The notes under the pieces are model-generated. The model was not told the origin of the DNA and searched no databases. It saw nothing but the letters and a program-made list of their open reading frames with translations. Both the position numbers and the translations under genes were made by a program. A stretch of DNA of 64,000 nucleotides. Source: an uncultured Clostridium sp. (GTDB taxonomy: Bacteria > Bacillota > Clostridia > TANB77 > CAG-508). Location of the stretch: assembly GCA_947384775.1 (NCBI GenBank), contig CANDIF010000001.1, positions 185,976-249,975 of the forward strand, given 5' to 3'. This document shows positions 52,352 to 62,177 of the stretch, one piece after another. The first letter of the stretch is position 1; the number at the start of each line of letters is the position of its first letter.

Positions 52352-55300
52352 TTATTTCAATTTCATTGACAATAATTTACTTATTCCCTTTTCTTCCATT
52401 GTTATTCCATATACTGTATCTGCCGCTTCCATTGTTCCTTTTCTATGTGTTATTACTAAAAATTGTGTATCTTTTGTAAACTTCTTTAGATAATCTGCAA
52501 AACGATATACGTTTACATCATCTAATGCTGCTTCGATTTCATCTAAAACGCAGAATGGTGCTGGATTTATTTTTAATATTGCAAATAACAATGCTATTGC
52601 TGTAAATGCTCTTTCTCCTCCTGATAATAAACTCATACTTTGTAGTTTTTTTCCTGGTGGTTGAACCTCTATTTCGATTCCACTTTCTAATATGTTTTGT
52701 TCATCTACTAGTCTTAATTCTGCTCTTCCTCCTCCAAATAATTCTTTAAACACCTCTCCAAAGTTTTTATTTATTATTCTAAATTGTTTTTCAAATTGTT
52801 CTTTCATAATCTTAGTCATATCAGTAACTACATCTCTTAATTTACTTATTGAATTTTCTAAATCCAATCTTTGCTCACACATAAAGTCATATCTTTCTTT
52901 TGTTTGTTTATATTCTTCTATTGCATTTACATTAATAACTCCTAGCTCTTTTATTTCGTTTCTTAATCTCTTTGCTTCTTTTGCTGTTTCTCCAATATTG
53001 TTAGGTTTCTTATATTCTCCAACGGTATTTGGAGTTAATTCATATTCTTCCCACATTTTATTTACAATTTGCTCTAATTCAAATTCATCTTTTGATTTTC
53101 TTACATCTAACTTTGAAATTTGACTTTTTAATTCTTCAATTACTTTATATTTTTCATCTATCTCTTTTTCATTTCTGTCAATTGCTTCATTCTTTGCTAT
53201 TCTTGCTTGCTTTAACTTTTCTGTTTTATCTGAAGAATTTAATACTTCTTCCTTTATTCTCTCAATTTCTTCTTTAGATTTTTGTATGAATTCTTCTTGT
53301 TCTTTATTATTTTCAATTATTTGTTCTCTCTGTTCCTTTTTATTAGAAATAGTATCTCTGTTACTCTTTATTTCATTATTAATTCTTTCTAATATTTCTT
53401 CCATTGAATTGTTGCTTTCATCAAAAGAAGTTAATGATATTCTTAAATTAGTTACATCAAAATTCAAATCGTCAATTGCTTTTTGATTTTCTTTATTATT
53501 TTCTCCAAATGTTTGTATTTCTATTGTTAAACTCTGTGTTACATTATCTAAGTTCTCAATTTCTTCTTCACATGTTTTTATTGTTTCTTCATTTTCATTC
53601 TTATTCTTTTCAATTTCTTCTTTTTCAGTTTTCAAACTTTGAAGTTTTTCTTCTAACTTGGCAATTGATTCTTCTAATGATATTATTCTTTGCTTCTCAG
53701 TTGCATATTCTATTTCCATTTCTTGTACTTGTTGTTCTAAAGATGTTAATTCTTCTAATATATTTTCAATACTTTCTTCATATTTTTCTTTTTCATCTGT
53801 AATTATTTTTATTTTATCATTTAAAGATTCTATTTCTTTTTCTAATTGTTTTATCTCTTCTTTTCTTCCCATTATATTGCTTGTTTTCTTAAGTACTGAT
53901 CCACCTGATATTGCACCATTTGGAGTTATAATGTCTCCTGCTAATGTAACAATCCTAAAGCCATAACTATTTTGTCTTGCTAATGCAATTGCTGTGTCTA
54001 TATCTTTTACAACAACAGTTCTTCCTAATAAATTTAAAATTATTCCCTCATATTTTTTATCTGTTTTTACTAAGTTAGAAGCAATACCAACTACTCCAGA
54101 CATACCACTTGTTATTAATTTATCTAATTTTTTACCTTTTACAGAACTTATTGGTAAAAAAGATGCTCTTCCTAAATTATTTTTTCTTAAAAATTCAATC
54201 AGTTTTTTTGCTTCATCTTCAGTATCTGTAACAATATTTTGAAGTGTTGCACCTAATGCCATTTCTATTGCAATTTGATACTCTTTTGGAACAGATATAA
54301 GATTTGCTAAGACCCCATTTACTCCTTTATTTAAAGATGATTCTTTCTCACACTCTAGCAAAACAGATTTAACTGCCTTTGAATACCCCTCTTTTTCCTT
54401 TTCCATTTCTGATAAGAATTTTTGTTTAGAATCTTTTATTCGTAATTCTTCTAGCAATTTATTTATCTTATCTTGGTATTCATTAATTTTTATATTACTT
54501 TCTTGTTTTTTTGAATTTATTTCTTCTAGTCTTTCCTTATTTTTCTTTCTTTCATTTTCTTTTTCTGAAAAAATTTGAGAAATTTCTGATTTTAATAATC
54601 TCTTTTCGTCTAATTCAGAAATGGTTGCTGTAATTTCTGTTTGTACTACTTTTTCTCTTTTACTTAAATTTTCAAGATTACTATCAGCTATACTAATTAG
54701 TTCTTTTTTTTCATACTTTAATTCTGAGTTTTCTTCTACTTGTTTCTTTTTCTCTTCTATTCTTAACTCTTCATCTGATAGTTTTTTTGTTAATTCATCT
54801 AATTTTAATTGTTTTTCTTCTAACTCTTTTGCAAATCTTTCTCTATCATTTGAAAGTTTATCTTTTTTCTCATTTTTTGCATTTTTTTCTTCTTCTAATA
54901 CTTTATTTTTTTCTTCTAGCTCTTCTATTTCTTTTAAATATCTATCATAATTTTCATTGTTGTTTGTTATTTTTTCTTGAGCAATACTTATTTGTGAATT
55001 AATTTGTTCTTGCTTTTTCTCAGTCTCAAAATTCAAATTTTGTGTTTTTTCAATTTCTTGATTTATTTCTTCTAATTCATTTTTTAAATTTTCTTTAAGA
55101 TTTTGGACTACTGATAAACGTGCTTCTTCATCATTTTTTTGAGATGTTATTATTTCTATATCTTTAGTTAATTCTTCTATTTTTACTTTGTAGTCATCTA
55201 TATTATGTATAAATAAACCTATCTCTATATTTTTTAATTCTTCTCTCAAACTTAAAAACTGTTTTGCTTTTTCTGACTGTATTTTAAGTGGTTCAATGTT

Positions 55301-55900
55301 TGCTTCAATTTCTGATAAAATATCATTTATTCTTAACAAGTTCAATTTTGTTTGTTCTAGTTTTTTTTCTGCTTCAACTTTTCTTACTCTATATTTTACA
55401 ATACCTGCAGCTTCTTCAAAGATGTGACGTCTATCTTCTGATTTATTACTTAATATCTCATCTATTTTTCCTTGTCCTATTATTGAGTATCCATCTCTAC
55501 CAATTCCTGTGTCCATTAGTAATTCCAAGATATCTTTTAGCCTACATGGTGTTTTATTTATAAAATAGCCTGTTTCTCCGCTTCTATAAATTCTTCTAGT
55601 AATTACAACTTCTGCAAACTCAATTGGTAATTCTCCATCTTTATTATCTATGATAATAGAAGCTTCTGCAAATCCTAAAGACTTTCTATTTTCTGTTCCA
55701 GCAAAAATTATATCCTCTGATTTTGCACCTCTTAATGATTTTATACTTTGCTCTCCTAAAACCCATCTAATGCTATCTGATATATTGCTTTTTCCAGATC
55801 CATTAGGTCCAATAACTGTTGTAATACCTGGCATAAATTCTAAAGTTGTTTTATCTGCAAACGATTTAAATCCTTGTAACTCTAATCTCTTTAAATACAT
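52352..55900 (-). CDS. smc: Chromosome partition protein Smc
   Basis: A 1,182-residue SMC ATPase that organises the chromosome with ScpA/ScpB. Walker A GPNGSGKSNISD at about 32, a hinge domain (about 515-640) flanked by two long coiled-coil arms, then the signature LSGGERAFTAIALLFA, Walker B PFCVLDEIEAALDD and the H-loop VITHRKGTM at the end. Full length. Divergent from pflB, with no ftsY or rnc beside it, unlike many Firmicutes. No in-phase CGG anywhere in its 3.5 kb. Confidence 0.97.
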   Translation of the reverse strand: MYLKRLELQGFKSFADKTTLEFMPGITTVIGPNGSGKSNISDSIRWVLGEQSIKSLRGAKSEDIIFAGTENRKSLGFAEASIIIDNKDGELPIEFAEVVITRRIYRSGETGYFINKTPCRLKDILELLMDTGIGRDGYSIIGQGKIDEILSNKSEDRRHIFEEAAGIVKYRVRKVEAEKKLEQTKLNLLRINDILSEIEANIEPLKIQSEKAKQFLSLREELKNIEIGLFIHNIDDYKVKIEELTKDIEIITSQKNDEEARLSVVQNLKENLKNELEEINQEIEKTQNLNFETEKKQEQINSQISIAQEKITNNNENYDRYLKEIEELEEKNKVLEEEKNAKNEKKDKLSNDRERFAKELEEKQLKLDELTKKLSDEELRIEEKKKQVEENSELKYEKKELISIADSNLENLSKREKVVQTEITATISELDEKRLLKSEISQIFSEKENERKKNKERLEEINSKKQESNIKINEYQDKINKLLEELRIKDSKQKFLSEMEKEKEGYSKAVKSVLLECEKESSLNKGVNGVLANLISVPKEYQIAIEMALGATLQNIVTDTEDEAKKLIEFLRKNNLGRASFLPISSVKGKKLDKLITSGMSGVVGIASNLVKTDKKYEGIILNLLGRTVVVKDIDTAIALARQNSYGFRIVTLAGDIITPNGAISGGSVLKKTSNIMGRKEEIKQLEKEIESLNDKIKIITDEKEKYEESIENILEELTSLEQQVQEMEIEYATEKQRIISLEESIAKLEEKLQSLKTEKEEIEKNKNENEETIKTCEEEIENLDNVTQSLTIEIQTFGENNKENQKAIDDLNFDVTNLRISLTSFDESNNSMEEILERINNEIKSNRDTISNKKEQREQIIENNKEQEEFIQKSKEEIERIKEEVLNSSDKTEKLKQARIAKNEAIDRNEKEIDEKYKVIEELKSQISKLDVRKSKDEFELEQIVNKMWEEYELTPNTVGEYKKPNNIGETAKEAKRLRNEIKELGVINVNAIEEYKQTKERYDFMCEQRLDLENSISKLRDVVTDMTKIMKEQFEKQFRIINKNFGEVFKELFGGGRAELRLVDEQNILESGIEIEVQPPGKKLQSMSLLSGGERAFTAIALLFAILKINPAPFCVLDEIEAALDDVNVYRFADYLKKFTKDTQFLVITHRKGTMEAADTVYGITMEEKGISKLLSMKLK

Positions 55901-56061
55901 ATTAATCTCCCTTTTTCCGATTTTAATATTTTATATCAAAAGTCGAAAATAGTCAATATCTCTTGTTTTTTCTTATTTGTCTTCATATTTTTTTATACTT
56001 TTGTATTGATTTTTTTGTATTTTGGGTATATTATATAGTATTGGAAAAGGAGATGAAATTT

Positions 56062-58299
56062 ATGGATTTTAAAGAATGGAAAGATTTTACAGGTGGAGAA
56101 TGGAGACATGAAGTTAATGTTAGAAACTTTATTCAAAGAAACTATACTCCATATGAAGGTAACGCTGATTTCTTAGCAGGACCTACTGAAGCAACAAAAA
56201 AATTATGGGATACAGTTTTAGAATTGTATAAAAAAGAAAAAGATTCAAAGGGTGGTGTTCTTAGTGTTGATGCAGAAACAGTTTCAACAATTACAAGCCA
56301 CAATGCGGGTTACATTAGTAAAGACCTAGAAAAAATAGTTGGTTTACAAACAGATGAGCCTTTAAAGAGAGCTATTATGCCTAATGGTGGTATAAGAATA
56401 GTTGAAAAATCTTGTGAAGCAATTGATGTTAAGCTATCACCAGAAGTTGAAACTATTTTCAAAAATTATAGAAGAACTCACAATGATGGTGTTTTCGCAG
56501 CATATACACCAGAAATTAGAGCTGCAAGAAGTTCTCATATTATAACTGGTCTTCCAGATGGTTATGGTAGAGGAAGAATTATAGGTGACTATAGAAGAGT
56601 TGCATTATATGGAATTGACGCTTTAATTGAAGATAAAAAAGAAGTTATGCAATCACTAGAGGTTCCTTCTGTATTTACAGATACAGTTAGAGACCGTGAA
56701 GAAGTTAGTGACCAAATTTCTGCCTTAAATGAATTAAGAGAAATGGCAGCTAAATATGGTTTTGATATTTCTCGCCCAGCAGCAAATGCTAAAGAAGCTA
56801 TCCAATGGTTATACTTTGGATATTTAGGTTCTGTAAAAGAGCAAAATGGTGCTGCTATGAGTTTAGGTAGAACAGCTACATTCTTAGATATATATATTGA
56901 AAGAGATTTAAAAAATGGTGTTTTAACTGAAGAAGAAGCACAAGAATTAATGGATCATTTTGTAATGAAATTAAGATTAGTTAGATTCTTAAGAACACCT
57001 GAATATAATGAATTATTTAGTGGAGATCCAGTTTGGGTAACAGAAGCTATTGGTGGTATGGGTGTTGATGGAAGAACTTTAGTTACTAAAAACTCTTTCA
57101 GAATGTTACACACATTAGTTAACTTAGGTCCTGCTCCAGAACCAAATATGACTGTTTTATGGTCTACAAGACTACCTCAAGGATTTAAAGACTTCTGCGC
57201 TAAATTATCAGTAGAAACTTCTTCTATTCAATATGAAAATGATGACTTAATGAGAGAATTTTGGGGAGATGATTATGCAATCGCTTGTTGTGTTTCAGCA
57301 ATGAGAGTTGGTAAACAAATGCAATTCTTTGGTGCTAGATGTAACTTAGCTAAAACTTTATTATATGCAATTAATGGTGGTAGAGATGAAATCTCTGGTA
57401 AACAAATTGCTTCTAAATTTGAACCTATTCGTTCAGAATATCTAGACTTTGATGAAGTTATGGAAAAATTTGATAGTATGATGGATTGGGTTGCTAGAGT
57501 TTATGTTAATGCACTAAATATCATACACTTTATGCATGATAAATATGCTTACGAAAAGTTAGAAATGGCATTACATGATCAAAATATTTTAAGAACTATG
57601 GCATGTGGTATTGCTGGTTTATCTGTTGTTGCAGATTCTCTTTCAGCTATTAAATATGCAAAAGTAAAAGTTATTAGAGATGAAACTGGATTAGCTGTAG
57701 ATTATAAAGTTGAAGGTGACTTCCCTAAATATGGTAATGATGATGACAGAGTTGATGATATTGCAATCAATGTTGTTAAGAGATTTATATATAAATTAAG
57801 AAAACAAAAAACATACAGAAATTCAAAACCTACTTTATCAATTTTAACAATCACATCAAATGTTGTTTATGGTAAAAATACAGGAAATACTCCTGATGGA
57901 AGACCTGCAGGAGCTCCATTTGGACCTGGTGCAAATCCATTACATGGTAGAGATACTCATGGTGCACTTGCTGTATTAAATACTATTGCAAAATTACCTT
58001 ACACTTACTCAGAAGATGGTATTTCTTACACATTCTCAATCACACCAAGAACATTAGGTGAAAATGAAGAAAATAGAGTTTCTAATTTGGTATCTTTATT
58101 GGATGGTTACTTTGCTAAACGTAGTCACCACATAAATGTAAATGTATTTAATAGAGAGTTATTATTAGATGCTATGGATCACCCTGAGAAATATCCTCAA
58201 TTAACAATAAGAGTTTCAGGATACGCAGTAAATTTCGTAAAATTAACAAGAGAGCAACAATTAGATGTTATCAATAGAACAATACATGAAACAATTTAA
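56062..58299 (+). CDS. pflB: Formate C-acetyltransferase (pyruvate formate-lyase)
   Basis: A 745-residue glycyl-radical enzyme turning pyruvate and CoA into acetyl-CoA and formate, typical of anaerobic fermentation. [11 protein letters not shown] holds the catalytic cysteine pair and [14 protein letters not shown] the glycine that carries the radical. [13 protein letters not shown] and RRTHNDGVF are also conserved. I use ATG 56062, eight bases after AAAGGAG; upstream ATGs are too close to that site. The activating enzyme is not adjacent. Abundant codons here avoid CGG, which suits a highly expressed gene. Confidence 0.96.
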   Translation: MDFKEWKDFTGGEWRHEVNVRNFIQRNYTPYEGNADFLAGPTEATKKLWDTVLELYKKEKDSKGGVLSVDAETVSTITSHNAGYISKDLEKIVGLQTDEPLKRAIMPNGGIRIVEKSCEAIDVKLSPEVETIFKNYRRTHNDGVFAAYTPEIRAARSSHIITGLPDGYGRGRIIGDYRRVALYGIDALIEDKKEVMQSLEVPSVFTDTVRDREEVSDQISALNELREMAAKYGFDISRPAANAKEAIQWLYFGYLGSVKEQNGAAMSLGRTATFLDIYIERDLKNGVLTEEEAQELMDHFVMKLRLVRFLRTPEYNELFSGDPVWVTEAIGGMGVDGRTLVTKNSFRMLHTLVNLGPAPEPNMTVLWSTRLPQGFKDFCAKLSVETSSIQYENDDLMREFWGDDYAIACCVSAMRVGKQMQFFGARCNLAKTLLYAINGGRDEISGKQIASKFEPIRSEYLDFDEVMEKFDSMMDWVARVYVNALNIIHFMHDKYAYEKLEMALHDQNILRTMACGIAGLSVVADSLSAIKYAKVKVIRDETGLAVDYKVEGDFPKYGNDDDRVDDIAINVVKRFIYKLRKQKTYRNSKPTLSILTITSNVVYGKNTGNTPDGRPAGAPFGPGANPLHGRDTHGALAVLNTIAKLPYTYSEDGISYTFSITPRTLGENEENRVSNLVSLLDGYFAKRSHHINVNVFNRELLLDAMDHPEKYPQLTIRVSGYAVNFVKLTREQQLDVINRTIHETI

Positions 58300-58304
58300 A
58301 TTAA

Positions 58305-58342
58305 TAAAAAAGTCCAATACTTTAAAATATTGGACTTTTTTT
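58305..58342 (+). terminator. Terminator of pflB
   Basis: AAAAAGTCCAATA/TATTGGACTTTTT with an eight-base loop and a T-run. Confidence 0.85.
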
Positions 58343-58404
58343 TATATTTTCATTCTTTGCTTCTCATACATTTCATTTTTTATGTAGATATCTGTTTTAT
58401 TATG

Positions 58405-58413
58405 TGATATAAT
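58405..58413 (+). promoter_or_regulatory. Extended -10 promoter
   Basis: TGATATAAT at 58405-58413: TG, one base, then TATAAT. The -35 region is weak. It drives the gene at 58449. Confidence 0.55.
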
Positions 58414-58448
58414 ATTATTGTTTTATTAACTTTTAAAGGAGTGTTTTT

Positions 58449-58733
58449 ATGCAGGAAACGCGGCAGAAAAATAGCACTATGGACATTTTGATAAGTGCCC
58501 ATAGCAATTTTTCTTTGATTAGAGGTGTAACCAAGGTTCAGTCCTCAATACCTGCTGCAGAGCAGTATGTCATGCCTTTGACCACGAGCATTCATGAAGC
58601 TGATGCTCACGCTTTTGAGTTGGAAAAAATCCTCAAGTCTCTCCTTGGGGTTGACAGGAATCGTGCCTCTGTCATTTTCTGTTGGGAACACACATGCCTG
58701 ACACTCTTCGTGTTCAATTTGGGCTCAGAGTAA
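58449..58733 (+). CDS. GC-richer orphan protein with CGG as codon 5
   Basis: A 94-residue protein not recognised. Own promoter, AAAGGAG ribosome site and perfect hairpin terminator. Codon use is GC-rich at third positions, unlike the neighbours and like the units at 12138 and 35862. Its fifth codon is CGG (58461-58463), followed by C. If CGG always forces +1 here, the product would be 13 residues ending WTF. Then the real start would have to be ATG 58479, which has no ribosome site, or the CGG must be read as Arg. The protein has a mixed alpha/beta pattern with Cys in FCWEHTC. Confidence 0.6.
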   Translation: MQETRQKNSTMDILISAHSNFSLIRGVTKVQSSIPAAEQYVMPLTTSIHEADAHAFELEKILKSLLGVDRNRASVIFCWEHTCLTLFVFNLGSE

Positions 58734-58770
58734 TCCCACGGTAACCCGAAAATTCAGTTATCGCAAAAGT

Positions 58771-58806
58771 AGGTGCCTCATCAAAGATGAGGCACCTGCG
58801 CTTTTA
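58771..58806 (+). terminator. Perfect 12-bp hairpin terminator
   Basis: AGGTGCCTCATC, loop AAA, GATGAGGCACCT, then GCGCTTTTATT. GC-rich, same style as the other two island terminators. Confidence 0.82.
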
Positions 58807-60180
58807 TTATTTATTTTGATTTCCTAATCCTCTTTGCAGATAATTTTCAAAGTTTATTTCTTTAATACTATTGTTTGTTGTGTCTATTTCAATAGTCTTT
58901 GTACATGTATATTGTCCTCCAAAAATTTGATATTTTGATCTACAACACAAATTTCCTTCTGCATTTAAATATGCATTATCTAAAGTTTCTAAATTTTTAT
59001 CTACTTCTGCTTTTAGTTTTGCAACCTCTTCATCCATCATTGTATCCCAGTATTGCCCATAACTAGTTTTTGTTTCTGACGTTGACTTATCTATTTCTTT
59101 TATTGAATAATTTTTTAATTCTTCTTTAATTTTATCTTCATCAAATTTTTCAGAAGAAGACATCTGTAATCTTCCTATTAAATGCTCGTTAGGTATTCGT
59201 TTTCCTGTTTCTAAGTCTATATTATATGAGTCTGTCCATGTGCTATCATTTCCGCCTTTCATTACAACTACTGATAAAATATTACCATTAATATAGTAGT
59301 CATATGTAATTACTTCTAGTTCCATGAAAAATAATTCTTCTTCTTGCTCTGGAGTAAATCCATATTTTTCTGCTATTTCTGCATTTATAGCTTTTACATC
59401 CTCAGAATCTATGTTGATTGCTGGGTATTCATAATAGTTATGGAATGTTTTGTCTATTACATTAGCGTAATTGTCTGATTCAAATGTTCTTGCTGCATAA
59501 ACTAAATCTTTAGTTGTATCTGTCTTCTTTATATTCTTAATAATTTTAGCAGATTCAAGCTTTGTTTTTGCTTCTTCTGTATTTTGCAATTCATTATTGT
59601 TTATGAAATTATTTTTAGCTATATCTATTATCTCTTTTGCTTTTGTTTCATCTATATTTACTTCATCTAAGTCAGTTTTTATTCCTTTTCCTATTGATAT
59701 TAAATTTCCTTTGTTTTCTACTTTATTGCTATCTGTTATATTGGTATTTTCTAAATTAACTTCGTATATATCTTTTTTTGTTTCAGTAATAATATACCAA
59801 TCATATGATTCGTTCTCTTGGTTATACATATATTCAAAATCAAAGTTTTCACTTAATTTTACTTCTGTCTTTTCTACTTTTTTATCTTTTATATTATAAA
59901 TATTTGCTACAAATTCATTAATTGCATTTGAACAAAATAGTATTAATTCTGGCGTTTCATCTTTGTTTAAATCATTTAAACTTATTTTTAAATCTTTATA
60001 ATCTTTAAAATTCTCCTCGTTTTCTAACACTTTTGTATATTCTTCTTCCCAGGTTAATTCTTTTTCTTCTTCACTTTCATATTTATCATGGTTATTTAAA
60101 AAAATTACTCCAGCTGTTACTCCTCCTGCTATAATAACCACAAAAATAATTAGTAAAATAATTCTTGTTGATGTTTTCAT
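58807..60180 (-). CDS. Membrane-anchored protein with DUF3298/RsiV-like C-terminus
   Basis: About 457 residues from the ATG at 60180, which follows GAAGGGAAG; upstream ATG 60219 would add a Lys-rich stretch. One TM (about 5-26) then an outer domain in two parts: about 50-190 with Glu/Lys-rich strands and YNIKDKKVE, and about 230-450 with the pattern of RsiV/DUF3298-type domains (YYEYPAINI, AINAEIAEKYG, VVVMKGGNDS, YNIDLETGKRI). It may be a signalling or anti-sigma-like surface protein, but no partner is visible. Confidence 0.6.
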   Translation of the reverse strand: MKTSTRIILLIIFVVIIAGGVTAGVIFLNNHDKYESEEEKELTWEEEYTKVLENEENFKDYKDLKISLNDLNKDETPELILFCSNAINEFVANIYNIKDKKVEKTEVKLSENFDFEYMYNQENESYDWYIITETKKDIYEVNLENTNITDSNKVENKGNLISIGKGIKTDLDEVNIDETKAKEIIDIAKNNFINNNELQNTEEAKTKLESAKIIKNIKKTDTTKDLVYAARTFESDNYANVIDKTFHNYYEYPAINIDSEDVKAINAEIAEKYGFTPEQEEELFFMELEVITYDYYINGNILSVVVMKGGNDSTWTDSYNIDLETGKRIPNEHLIGRLQMSSSEKFDEDKIKEELKNYSIKEIDKSTSETKTSYGQYWDTMMDEEVAKLKAEVDKNLETLDNAYLNAEGNLCCRSKYQIFGGQYTCTKTIEIDTTNNSIKEINFENYLQRGLGNQNK

Positions 60181-60241
60181 CTCATTACTTCCCTTCTTTT
60201 TTTCATTATTATATACCATTAGCAGTTATTTGTAAATATTA

Positions 60242-60616
60242 TTATTTTAAGTCAAATAATGTATCTTTATTTCTATCTATAAGATTATGTGCCATATCCA
60301 TTTCTTCAGGTTTATTTATATAAATTATTTTGAATTTACCTGATGTTGTTTTGTTTATATAATCATGTTTTATTTCTAAAATATGTACTAATCCCCAGTA
60401 TAACCATTTTCCATTTATATTTTCTACTAAGAAATTCCTTACTGGTGGTATTTGATAATTTCTAATACTTGGCTTATCTTTAAATTCAAATATTTTGTCT
60501 TTAAATTGTTCTGCTGTATATGGATTTTTTAAATGTTCTCTCCAATCTAATTCTTTTGGGAATCCCTGTTCTTTAGTTATTTGCAATGTATCATTCATTT
60601 CTATATATGATCCCAC
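60242..60616 (-). CDS. Hypothetical protein, 124 residues
   Basis: A short soluble-looking protein without a recognised motif. It has aromatic-rich strands (NGKWLYWGLVHILEIKHDYI) and resembles small proteins with an HNH- or antitoxin-type beta core, but that is not a call. It starts at 60616, exactly overlapping the last base of the HAD gene stop codon, so translation is coupled and it likely serves the same process. Confidence 0.6.
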   Translation of the reverse strand: MGSYIEMNDTLQITKEQGFPKELDWREHLKNPYTAEQFKDKIFEFKDKPSIRNYQIPPVRNFLVENINGKWLYWGLVHILEIKHDYINKTTSGKFKIIYINKPEEMDMAHNLIDRNKDTLFDLK

Positions 60617-61191
60617 TATATTCCTCCTTTAATTATTCTATATATTTCTCCCCAATTATTCACTTCTCTTATATATTCATTTTCATCTAACTTTTTTAAA
60701 TTGGTATCTCTAAAATATAAAGTTTTAATTTTATTATCAGCAATTCTCTTTATTATTTCCCAATTGTCATCAATCATAATATCTATATTCTCTTGTTGAC
60801 ATATTTCTAATTTATCTTTTATCTTAAAGTAATATTTATCAAATTTTATATCATTTTCTTTTAAGATTCTCTTTGCATCGTCTTGCATTTCTTGGAAAAA
60901 TCCTCCTCTTGCTGTAATCACTATAAACTCATGATTTTGTTCCTTCAGCAATTTATATACTGTTTTAAATCCTGGCATTATATTACTTTCTCTTGATGCT
61001 TTAAAAAGATGATTTTTTATAAATGTATTTTCTTGTTCTTCTGTCCAATTATATCTCGATTGAAATTTAGGTTCACTTTTATCAATTAAATTGTTACCTT
61101 TTAAAATATCTATATCAAAAATTTCTTCATATACTCTAAATGTTGTCTCACTATCTATTACTACTCCATCTAAATCTATTCCTATTTTCAT
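60616..61191 (-). CDS. 5'-nucleotidase/HAD-like phosphatase, paralogue
   Basis: A 191-residue HAD-fold protein with MKIGIDLDGVVID at the N-terminus (DxD), FIVITARGGF as motif II and IDIMIDDNWEIIKR as motif IV. Paralogue of the gene at 11318. I start at ATG 61191, after GGTAGGAAG; ATG 61224 lies before that site. It is coupled to the 124-residue gene and preceded by an MBL-fold gene. Confidence 0.83.
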   Translation of the reverse strand: MKIGIDLDGVVIDSETTFRVYEEIFDIDILKGNNLIDKSEPKFQSRYNWTEEQENTFIKNHLFKASRESNIMPGFKTVYKLLKEQNHEFIVITARGGFFQEMQDDAKRILKENDIKFDKYYFKIKDKLEICQQENIDIMIDDNWEIIKRIADNKIKTLYFRDTNLKKLDENEYIREVNNWGEIYRIIKGGI

Positions 61192-61205
61192 ATTCTTCCT
61201 ACCTT

Positions 61206-62081
61206 TTATTTTACTTGTTTCCATATCATTTTGTTATCTATAAATTCATATGTTATTTTATCTTCATCTTTTAGATATGATAAATATGATTTTATTGTGC
61301 TTCCTATTAAAACATATTGATTTATATTCATTACTAGATTATATTTATCAAATACATTTTTTAAAATTTCTTCGAAAGTAAGTTCTTTTTCACATTCGTT
61401 ATATATTACTTCTAAAACTTCATTTATCTTATTCTTATTAATTTCTATTAGTTCATTTATGTCTTTTGTTGCTTCTACATGTGATGGAATATATAATTTA
61501 GCTTTTAATTCTTTTAACTGTTCTAATGTATTTAAGTATTCTCTAACATCATATATAAAGAATAAATGATATTTTGTAATTGTTTCTTCACTAAATAATG
61601 AATCTGCCAAGAATACAATATTATCTGATGTTCGTATTCCTATCATATCAAAGAAGTGTCCTTTTAGATTAATATACTCTAGTCCTTCAGGTAGATTGTT
61701 TTCTATATTTTTTACTATTGATTCTTTTGCAAATAAAAATTTATTTTTTAACTCTTTAAATGGGTATCCACCATAAAGAAATGATGGTTCTAATATTGGA
61801 TATTCTGTTATGGCTTTTTCAATGTTATAACTATATATTTCGCAGTTTATCCTATCTTGTATTACCTTATTTCCTCCAATATGGTCTGCATTTGAATGAG
61901 TATTAATTATTCCTTTTACTTTCCAACCTTGTTCTTCTATTATTTTTAAAATTTTCTTTCCAGCATCTTTATCATTTCCAGTATCTATAATATATACATT
62001 TTCATTATCTATTTTATAAATTCCTATATTAGTAGGATTTTTTATATAATATGTTTTTTCTCCAACTTGCATTAGTTCCAT
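61206..62081 (-). CDS. Metallo-beta-lactamase-fold hydrolase
   Basis: A 291-residue MBL protein. VYIIDTGNDKDAGKK, then the zinc site GIINTHSNADHIGGN (HxxxxDH type with Asn replacing the second His), LKGHFFDMIG and YIPSHVEATKD. The second histidine of HxHxDH is replaced by Asn, so one metal site may be altered. I use ATG 62081 after AAAGGAG; ATG 62132 lies before that site. It follows guaB, apart from a terminator. Confidence 0.82.
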   Translation of the reverse strand: MELMQVGEKTYYIKNPTNIGIYKIDNENVYIIDTGNDKDAGKKILKIIEEQGWKVKGIINTHSNADHIGGNKVIQDRINCEIYSYNIEKAITEYPILEPSFLYGGYPFKELKNKFLFAKESIVKNIENNLPEGLEYINLKGHFFDMIGIRTSDNIVFLADSLFSEETITKYHLFFIYDVREYLNTLEQLKELKAKLYIPSHVEATKDINELIEINKNKINEVLEVIYNECEKELTFEEILKNVFDKYNLVMNINQYVLIGSTIKSYLSYLKDEDKITYEFIDNKMIWKQVK

Positions 62082-62135
62082 ATTTACTTCTCCTTTGAAA
62101 CACATTCTATCATATTTTCTTGTATATTGCAAAAA

Positions 62136-62176
62136 CCATAAGTAGCAGAGAGTTTATATCTCTCTGCTACTTTTAT
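62136..62176 (-). terminator. Terminator of guaB
   Basis: AGTAGCAGAGAG/CTCTCTGCTACT with a seven-base loop. Confidence 0.82.
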
Positions 62177-62177
62177 T

